Shown piece by piece: positions 58,307 to 64,000 of a stretch of DNA of 64,000 nt. Under the pieces are notes generated by a model. It worked only from the letters and a program-made list of their open reading frames with translations, was not told where the DNA came from and did not search any database. Source of the stretch: Olsenella_K sp050953285 (GTDB lineage: Bacteria; Actinomycetota; Coriobacteriia; Coriobacteriales; Atopobiaceae); NCBI GenBank assembly GCA_050953285.1, contig JBMNMK010000001.1, positions 124,001-188,000 of the forward strand, read 5' to 3'. The translations under genes were made by a program, and so were the position numbers. Within the stretch, counting starts at the first letter, position 1, and every line of letters begins with the position of its first letter.

Positions 58307-58375
58307 TCAGTGTGCGTCAAACCGACGGCTCATGGATCAGTGTGCGTCAAACCGACGGCTCATGGATCAGTGTGC
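58291..58375. repeat. 30-bp tandem repeat, about 2.8 copies
   Basis: Units start at 58291, 58321 and 58351; each has ACCGACGG(T/C)TCATGGATCA then GTGTGCGTCA. The first unit overlaps the right arm of repeat copy C, so the array is an amplified half-site. Confidence 0.92.
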
Positions 58376-58513
58376 TCCCGCAGCGGTTGCCGTACTTGTG
58401 TGTCGTACTTGCCACAGATGGAGCGCGCAAGGATGCTGCACGTTCAGTAAGGTGGCAGCGCGCTACTCGGCGCCGCGCATAAGGCGGTAGAATTTCTCGT
58501 GCAGGCAAGCGTC

Positions 58514-58567
58514 AGAGCAGGCGGTGCCGGAACAAGCGCTAGAGCGGGCGGTGCCGGAACAAGCGCC
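58514..58567. repeat. 27-bp tandem repeat, two copies
   Basis: Units 58514-58540 and 58541-58567, beginning AGAGC(A/G)GGCGGTGCCGGAAC, differ at two positions. They lie just upstream of the GtrA-like gene, in its likely promoter region. Confidence 0.9.
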
Positions 58568-58608
58568 AAATCAAGCGGCACGCGAGTGCGCAGTAAAGAG
58601 GTAGGCAT

Positions 58609-59124
58609 ATGTCATTGAGCGAGTGGACACGGGAACACGAGTCCTTGTGGCAGTTCATAAAGTTCAACGTATTAAGCAATATTTCTACGCTGACGCGCTT
58701 TGCGGCAGGATGGCTGGGTACGGCTCTCTTTGTTTCGGGCTTAGGGCTCACGCAGCCATTTCATTTTTTGATCTTCAACTACCCGGGTGCAGACGCGGGA
58801 GGATCAGGCCTGGGCGGCTTTCTCACATTTCTTATTGCGGAGGTGTTAGCGCAGGTCATCAACTTCTTTGTGCAGATGAAGCTGGTGTTTAAGTCCACCG
58901 CAGATTTTGGAGAAGCTGCACCTAAATTTGCTCTTCTCGCCTTAGTGATTGTGGTGGTAAACCTGGTGCTCCCCGGACATGTGACGGCCTTTTGCCAGGC
59001 CACGCTGGGCCTCAATGCAGGGATTTCTTCAACCATTACTTCTGCTGTCAACACGCTGCTTGCCGTTATTGTGAGCTTTCCTGCCCTCAAGTTCTGGATC
59101 ACGGTACCTTCAAATCAGAGTTAG
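58609..59124 (+). CDS. GtrA-like small membrane protein
   Basis: 171 residues with AAGAGGTAG before ATG. Four hydrophobic helices are seen (about 25-48, 62-88, 100-118 and 135-162), separated by a Gly-rich loop (GADAGGSGLGGFL). The layout resembles GtrA/DPMS-type proteins that help move lipid-linked sugars across the membrane. The assignment is by topology and a few residues only. dnaX follows within 60 bp. Confidence 0.6.
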   Translation: MSLSEWTREHESLWQFIKFNVLSNISTLTRFAAGWLGTALFVSGLGLTQPFHFLIFNYPGADAGGSGLGGFLTFLIAEVLAQVINFFVQMKLVFKSTADFGEAAPKFALLALVIVVVNLVLPGHVTAFCQATLGLNAGISSTITSAVNTLLAVIVSFPALKFWITVPSNQS

Positions 59125-59178
59125 CGCGTGCGGGTATACTGAGTTTTCCGGAAGCAGATGAGCGAGCGCGGAGTCAAG

Positions 59179-61443
59179 ATGGAATCACTGTATAGAAAGT
59201 ATCGTCCACAGACATTTGCGGATGTGGTGGGCCAAGCGCATGTGGTCTCGACCTTGGAGCACGCCGTGCTTGAAGGTCGCGTGAACCAGGCATATCTATT
59301 CTGCGGTCCGCGCGGAACGGGCAAGACCACCATGGCGCGCTTGCTTTCCAAAGCGCTGGAGTGCGAGCAAGGCCAGGGAAAGCTTCCTGACGGCACGTGC
59401 GAGCAATGCCAGCTCATTGCCGAGGGTACCCATCCTGATGTGCTTGAGCTCGACGCCGCCTCCAGAACAGGCGTGGACAATGTGCGAGAAGAGATTATCT
59501 CCAGCGTGGGCTTTGCGCCGGTGCGTGGTCGCTACAAGATCTACATCATAGATGAGGTCCACATGCTCACCACGGCGGCATTCAATGCGCTGCTCAAGAC
59601 CATTGAGGAGCCGCCGAGCCACGTGGTGTTTATCCTCTGCACCACCGATCCTCACATGATTCCGGCAACGATTCTCTCCCGCGTTCAGCGTTTTGACTTC
59701 AGGCCGCTCAGCAGAGACGAGCTGCATTCTCGGCTGGTCTACGTGTGTGAGCAGGAAGGCTTTACCTATGAGGACGAGGCCATAGCAGCCATTGTCCGCC
59801 ATGCCCACGGTGGCATGAGAGACGCGCTCTCCTCGCTGGAGCAGCTCTCCGTCTTTGGCGACGGTGTGCTGTCACAAGAGGCTGCGCAGGATATGTTTGG
59901 CGCTGTGGGAGACGATGCGCTGGATGCCGTGGTAAGCGCCATGGCTACCCGAGACGTGTCCGCTCTGTTTGACCAGGTAGATTCCCTTGTCGACGAGGGC
60001 AAGGACCTCTTGCAGCTCATCCGAGAGCTCACCGTGCGCATGCGCAATGTCTACATTGCTGCAGCTGTTGGTGCAGATAGAAAGATTGTGGCAGATGCTG
60101 GAGCAGCTCCTCAGGAGCTCGCGGCAGAGGCGCGCTCTTTTGGGTCTGCTGACCGCGTGGCGCGCATTCTGGGCATTTTGGGAGATACCGCAAATCAGAT
60201 GCGCACTGCCACCAACCAGCGCCTGACCTTTGAGATTGCGCTGACAAAGATAGCGCGTCCTGAGGCAGACCTCACGGTTGAGTCCTTGGCCGAGCGCGTG
60301 GCTCAGCTGGAACAGCAGGTGGCCGAGCTTTTGCAGGGCGTGCCTGTGTCGGAGGCGGCTCCGGCAGCTGCTGCGGCTGCGGTGCCGACGACCCCGGCAG
60401 CAGCGCCAATACCGGCGGCGGCAGTTCCCCCGCGGCCGACGCATGCGCCCGTGGCTCCGGCTGCGCCTGCGGCACATGGGGGCGCTCCGACGACACGTCC
60501 TTCTCGCCCAGCGGAAAAACCTGCAGCTCAGAGTGCATATCCGCACGCTGCGAGCACACCGGTGACCAATCCCGGCCAGCTTCAGCGCTTCTGGAAGCAG
60601 GCGGTGGACGACATGCTGTCTAAGATCCCCTCGCGCGGGTCTCTGTTACTGAGTTCAAATATTTTGTCAGATGATGGTTCGACACTGCTCATTTCCCTTC
60701 CTAAGGGGTCAAATTTTGCAATGAAAATGCTGGAGCGTTCGGACGTGAGCGCGGCCATTGAACCCTACATTTCCAAGGCGTTTGGCGGTGTGCGTCGCCT
60801 GAGCTTTGCGGAGTCGAGCTTGGCTTCTGCAGACATTGCGCGTGCTGAGCGGGCGAGAAAAGCCGCGCGCCCCAATCCGGCGCCACGGCAGGAAGTATCT
60901 CCCGCGCCAGCAGCTCCTGTGCGACAGGCACCCGTACCTGCAGCCCCCGCGCCAGCGGCTCCCGCATCTGCGCCCGCACCTGCTCCGCAGCACGATGCCC
61001 AGCCGGCTCCGCATGTTGATCTGCCGTGGGAAGAGCCTACGTCTGCAAGTGCTCAGCTAGATGGCTATATGAGCAAGGATTCCGCAGCGCAAGACCCATA
61101 TGATTACACGCCTGCAGATTATGATGAGCAGAACGTGAGCTATGATGAGGCATTTACAGCACCTGCAGATAAGGGGTCTGAGCTGCAAGAACAGGAGCAA
61201 CCGGTAGCACCGGCAGTGCCAGCGCCTGCGGAACCCGCAGCGCCTGCACCCGCACCAGCACCCGCACCGGTACCAGAGCCGACGCCTACGCCCGCACCAG
61301 AGCCCGCGCTCAGCAGCGAGGTGCCGACCGTGCCTAATGACGTACCAGAAGATCTCCAGGCCATCCTGGAAAACGCCTTCACCGTCTTTGGCGCCGGCGT
61401 GAAGGCGAGCACCGAGAAGACATCGCAGCGTAGAAGTAACTAA
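59179..61443 (+). CDS. dnaX: DNA polymerase III subunit gamma/tau
   Basis: 754 residues. It is the clamp-loader ATPase that also links polymerases at the fork. ATG 59179 is chosen for GGAG 5 bases upstream and for the family start MESLYRKYRPQTFADVVGQ. Walker A is CGPRGTGKTT (about 42-51), a zinc motif CEQGQGKLPDGTCEQCQ follows, Walker B is IYIIDEVHM, and the SRC motif is in LSRVQRFDF. Residues after about 400 are very Pro/Ala-rich, a long flexible linker typical of actinobacterial tau. It begins the conserved cluster dnaX-ybaB-recR. Confidence 0.97.
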   Translation: MESLYRKYRPQTFADVVGQAHVVSTLEHAVLEGRVNQAYLFCGPRGTGKTTMARLLSKALECEQGQGKLPDGTCEQCQLIAEGTHPDVLELDAASRTGVDNVREEIISSVGFAPVRGRYKIYIIDEVHMLTTAAFNALLKTIEEPPSHVVFILCTTDPHMIPATILSRVQRFDFRPLSRDELHSRLVYVCEQEGFTYEDEAIAAIVRHAHGGMRDALSSLEQLSVFGDGVLSQEAAQDMFGAVGDDALDAVVSAMATRDVSALFDQVDSLVDEGKDLLQLIRELTVRMRNVYIAAAVGADRKIVADAGAAPQELAAEARSFGSADRVARILGILGDTANQMRTATNQRLTFEIALTKIARPEADLTVESLAERVAQLEQQVAELLQGVPVSEAAPAAAAAAVPTTPAAAPIPAAAVPPRPTHAPVAPAAPAAHGGAPTTRPSRPAEKPAAQSAYPHAASTPVTNPGQLQRFWKQAVDDMLSKIPSRGSLLLSSNILSDDGSTLLISLPKGSNFAMKMLERSDVSAAIEPYISKAFGGVRRLSFAESSLASADIARAERARKAARPNPAPRQEVSPAPAAPVRQAPVPAAPAPAAPASAPAPAPQHDAQPAPHVDLPWEEPTSASAQLDGYMSKDSAAQDPYDYTPADYDEQNVSYDEAFTAPADKGSELQEQEQPVAPAVPAPAEPAAPAPAPAPAPVPEPTPTPAPEPALSSEVPTVPNDVPEDLQAILENAFTVFGAGVKASTEKTSQRRSN

Positions 61444-61509
61444 CACCAACAGGGAATTATCGCCCAGAGCTGCCAGCGCAGCAGAAAGACGTACGAGGTA
61501 TTGAGCATT

Positions 61510-61818
61510 ATGGATATGAATCAGATCATGCAGCAAGCTCGCAAGATGCAGGCAGAACTGGCATCTGCGCAGGACAATCTCAAGCAGATGACGGCCACGG
61601 GGACGGCTGGCGGCGGTGCCATCAAGGCGAGCGTGAGCGGCGACATAAAGCTCACCAGTTTAGAAATTGATCCTGCGGCCGTCGATCCGGCGGATGTGGA
61701 GCTTTTGCAGGACATGATTATTGCGGCCGTAAACGATGCAATTGACCAGGTCAACGATGCCGCAAACAAGCAGATGAGCTCCATCACGGGCGGGCTTAAC
61801 ATCCCCGGCCTCATGTAG
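61510..61818 (+). CDS. YbaB/EbfC nucleoid-associated protein
   Basis: 102 residues from ATG 61510; GAGGT lies 10 bases upstream, and ATG 61516 is an alternative. The family pattern is clear: MNQIMQQARKMQAEL (N-terminal helix), central strands with VSGDIKLTSLEIDP, and the C-terminal helix with AAVNDAIDQVNDAANKQM. It binds DNA as a dimer. The order dnaX-ybaB-recR is conserved across many bacteria and supports the call. Confidence 0.95.
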   Translation: MDMNQIMQQARKMQAELASAQDNLKQMTATGTAGGGAIKASVSGDIKLTSLEIDPAAVDPADVELLQDMIIAAVNDAIDQVNDAANKQMSSITGGLNIPGLM

Positions 61819-61828
61819 GACGGCGCAT

Positions 61829-62428
61829 ATGCAGCAAGACGGACGCGCGCTCCAGCGCTTGCTTGATGAGCTGGGACGGCTGCCGGGCATCGGGCCAAAA
61901 TCTGCGCAGCGCATTGCCTATTACTTGCTCCAAGCTGACAAGGAACAGGCGCGGCGACTGTCAGAAGCCATCATGGACATCAAGCGACAAATTCATTTTT
62001 GCCCCATCTGCTTCAATTACGCTACGGGCGATACCTGCGCGGTTTGTTCTGACGCAAGCCGAGATAGATCAGTTATCTGCGTGGTTTCGGAGCCCAAAGA
62101 TGTCTCGGCTATAGAGCGCACCGGGGCGTATCACGGCCTCTACCACGTGCTGGGCGGCGTCATCTCTCCCATGGATAAGATTGGGCCGGAGCAGCTTCAC
62201 GTCAAAGAGCTGCTCTCCCGGCTGGCATCTGGTGAAGTGACCGAGGTCATCTTGGCCACCAATCCGGATGTGGAGGGAGAGACCACTGCGACGTATCTTT
62301 CCAGAACGATCAAGCCGCTGGGGGTTGGCGTTTCTCGCCTGGCGAGCGGCCTGCCGGTGGGGGGAGATCTGGAGTACGCAGATGAAATCACGCTCGGCCG
62401 TGCCATAGAGGCGCGTCGTGAGCTCTAG
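61829..62428 (+). CDS. recR: Recombination mediator protein RecR
   Basis: 199 residues, standard length. Order: helix-hairpin-helix (LGRLPGIGPKSAQRIAYYLL, about 15-34), C4 zinc motif (CPICFNYATGDTCAVC, about 58-73), Toprim domain (VICVVSEPKDVSAIE, then ATNPDVEGETTATYL) and a Walker-like C-terminal end. It helps load RecA at single-strand gaps with RecO. The start is 11 bases after the ybaB stop. Confidence 0.97.
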   Translation: MQQDGRALQRLLDELGRLPGIGPKSAQRIAYYLLQADKEQARRLSEAIMDIKRQIHFCPICFNYATGDTCAVCSDASRDRSVICVVSEPKDVSAIERTGAYHGLYHVLGGVISPMDKIGPEQLHVKELLSRLASGEVTEVILATNPDVEGETTATYLSRTIKPLGVGVSRLASGLPVGGDLEYADEITLGRAIEARREL

Positions 62429-62440
62429 ATAAGGAGTGTT

Positions 62441-63172
62441 ATGTCTCAAGAAACGTCTCACACGCCGAAGCACGCTGCGAATGCTGCACACGCTGCGACG
62501 CCCGCAGCGCCTGCGGCAGAAGCATCTGACGCCGATGTCGTGGTGACACGGCCAGAGCCAGAGCGCGCCCCAGAGCCTGTGACCCTTGACCAGGCGGACC
62601 AGTTTGACACGCTCGACCCCAGCGAAGGCGCGGTCTTTGACGCCGGAAGCACCGAGGACCTGAGTCGCGCGCGCACCACGCGCGTGAGCCCCAAGATTGT
62701 GGCGCTTATCGCCCTAGCGGCAGCGCTGGTGGTCGTGGGCATCTTTGTGGGCATATCCAAGCTCACTCAGACGCCCGCCCAGCCCGCGGAGCCGCACGAG
62801 CAAGAGCAGCAGCAGGTCGCCATTGACCAGACCATCACCTACCGCAACACCACCTATCAGCTGGTGCAAAACGGGGACACGTGGGAGCTGGTGTCGACCT
62901 CGCAAGACGCGCCCGACCAAAGCCAGCGCGGCGACCTTCTGGGTACACCGGTGAGTCTCATCCTCTACAACGGAACCTTTGTGGTGCCGGAGAATCTGGC
63001 GGATGGCACCTGGGACGTGGCGGCGTATACCATCGGCTCGGGCTGGTCCATCATTTTGGATGAAAATGGGCAAAGTTGTGCAGGAACGGGGGAGATAACG
63101 TCTGCAGAATTAGCGGGCGATAAGATCGTGCTCTCGCTTGATTCTGGCCAGGTGACGGTCAATCTGGCATAG
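62441..63172 (+). CDS. Membrane-anchored protein of unknown function
   Basis: 243 residues with AAGGAG before the ATG, 12 bases after recR. An Ala/Pro/Glu-rich cytoplasmic tail (1-80) precedes one membrane helix (about 87-108, IVALIALAAALVVVGIFVGI), a Gln/Glu/Pro-rich spacer, and an external domain (about 130-243) of beta-strand character (ITYRNTTYQLVQNGDTWELV; phrases GTWDVAAYTIGSGWSI). The external part may be a small sugar- or protein-binding domain. No motif that fixes a function is seen. Confidence 0.78.
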   Translation: MSQETSHTPKHAANAAHAATPAAPAAEASDADVVVTRPEPERAPEPVTLDQADQFDTLDPSEGAVFDAGSTEDLSRARTTRVSPKIVALIALAAALVVVGIFVGISKLTQTPAQPAEPHEQEQQQVAIDQTITYRNTTYQLVQNGDTWELVSTSQDAPDQSQRGDLLGTPVSLILYNGTFVVPENLADGTWDVAAYTIGSGWSIILDENGQSCAGTGEITSAELAGDKIVLSLDSGQVTVNLA

Positions 63173-63284
63173 GTGACCTGCGCATTTGCCGGCGCCGGTA
63201 CGCGCTTGGCGTGCGTGCGGTGGGCGTGGTACCAGGCGGTGCGCCCCGCCTTTGTATGCTCCAAAAAAATTTTCAAATTGGGGC

Positions 63285-63314
63285 TAGACACGGGTCTTGG
63301 TTTCTGTGTAGAAT
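63285..63314 (+). promoter_or_regulatory. Promoter of tRNA-Asp
   Basis: -35 TAGACA (63285-63290), 18-bp spacer, -10 TAGAAT (63309-63314); the tRNA starts 20 bases downstream. Confidence 0.55.
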
Positions 63315-63333
63315 AGCTTTCGCACTGAGGCGA

Positions 63334-63410
<77 letters not shown>

Positions 63411-63420
63411 TTGTACATTC

Positions 63421-63449
63421 AAGGACTCTCTTCGGGGAGTCCTTTTTTT
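63421..63449 (+). terminator. Intrinsic terminator after tRNA-Asp
   Basis: AAGGACTC pairs with GAGTCCTT around a short loop, followed by seven T. Confidence 0.93.
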
Positions 63450-63571
63450 GTGACTAGAGCCACCAAGTTCACTGCGCAGGGTTACATGACAGGTAGGGAG
63501 CGCATACAATAAGTGAGGCCACAGGAAAACTGTCAGGATCTGTTTGCATGTTGCTTGAAGGAGATGTGCGC

Positions 63572-64000
63572 ATGAGTGTATCGTCGAGCGCGCCCAACTC
63601 CATAGATGATCAAAAACCTACGGGTTCACCTGAGCAGAGCTGCACCAATCTTGCCGTGTTTGACTTTGATGGCACCTGTATTGATTCTCAGTCTGGCACG
63701 CTCTTCTCGCTCTATCTGTTCAAGCGCGGCTACTTAAGCGTTTCTCGGGCTGCACGTCTCTTTAGGTGGGGTGCTCGCTATCTTCTGCATCTTCCTAACC
63801 GCCAAGAGGAGTCACGGGAGATCATTATTGAATCTCTCAACGAGCACACGGTGGATGAAGTCAAGCAGATCATGAACGACTTTTTTGAAGAGGCCTTGGT
63901 GCGCCGCTTTAGAAAGAAAGCCTTAGATGAGGTGGCGCAGCGGCATGAAGAGGGCTGCATAACCATCCTGCTTTCTGCCACGTTTTCTGGCATTGCGGCG
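63572..64000 (+). CDS. HAD-superfamily hydrolase (subfamily IB-like), 3' end beyond window
   Basis: 143 codons are visible and open to the window end. GAAGGAGA (63557-63564) is 7 bases before ATG 63572. After a disordered 28-residue tail comes HAD motif I (VFDFDGTCIDSQSG, Asp nucleophile in DFDGT). Motif II begins near the end (ITILLSATFSG, Ser/Thr after the strand). The spacing (about 100 residues of helical cap between them) matches SerB/HAD-IB enzymes, which remove phosphate from serine or lipid phosphates. The substrate cannot be assigned from the visible part. Confidence 0.85.
   Translation, partial: MSVSSSAPNSIDDQKPTGSPEQSCTNLAVFDFDGTCIDSQSGTLFSLYLFKRGYLSVSRAARLFRWGARYLLHLPNRQEESREIIIESLNEHTVDEVKQIMNDFFEEALVRRFRKKALDEVAQRHEEGCITILLSATFSGIAA

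Noticed and set aside
58291..58375. Possible CRISPR array
   Set aside because: Units are directly head to tail without spacers and part of a palindromic repeat; no cas genes in the window.
60850..60870. Programmed frameshift in dnaX giving a short gamma form
   Set aside because: The A-run (GAGAAAAGC) is not in the A-AAA-AAG phase needed, and no strong downstream stem is visible.

Overview
The window comes from an anaerobic actinobacterium of the Coriobacteriia, most likely family Atopobiaceae (Atopobium/Lancefieldella-like). This rests on the FHA / PP2C phosphatase / SEDS / PBP / PknB cluster typical of Actinobacteria, a pyruvate:ferredoxin oxidoreductase, Gram-positive LPXTG pili with class C sortases, and moderate GC. 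The genus is inference; no rRNA gene is present.

Region 1 (1-6150) is a decaying pilus locus: a 5'-cut major pilin, an intact class C sortase, a small accessory pilin, a large LPXTG tip-adhesin gene broken by at least four frame changes and a stop, and a sortase-like gene whose catalytic His position is Pro. Region 2 (6200-16850) holds tRNA-Lys, a candidate arginine leader, argG-argH, purB, a Tat/lipoprotein gene, an OmpR-type two-component pair, purC with a small membrane protein, and tRNA-Arg(CCT). Region 3 (17240-21550) is a second LPXTG adhesin (BspA-like leucine-rich repeats plus pilin-type domains) split in its N-terminal region by an IS1595-type element.

Region 4 (21736-31531, minus strand) is the cell-wall/Ser-Thr phosphorylation cluster: kinase, FhaA, FhaB, PP2C phosphatase, a single protein joining a RodA/FtsW SEDS glycosyltransferase to a class B penicillin-binding protein, and PknB with four PASTA repeats. 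Region 5 (31600-38000) has tRNA-Leu, serS, three minus-strand tRNAs (Ala, Arg, Ser), an unknown gene with a LexA-like box in its promoter, gluQ and an acetyltransferase. Region 6 (38266-49176) has por/nifJ, a glycosyltransferase overlapping a LytS/LytTR two-component pair, a phosphoesterase, thioredoxin and pgi. Region 7 (49330-64000) has the SRP RNA gene, a pair of overlapping AstE/AspA-like genes (the second without metal ligands), gltB-gltD, a GtrA-like protein, dnaX-ybaB-recR, tRNA-Asp and the start of a HAD hydrolase.

Beyond genes, the window shows a dispersed 66-69 bp palindromic repeat (three copies), short tandem repeats in several intergenic gaps, and the 9-mer CTTCTCGCC occurring 17 times on the two strands against about 0.5 expected at random. 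The best candidates for something undescribed are that 9-mer, the palindromic repeat family, the argG leader and the LexA-box gene.
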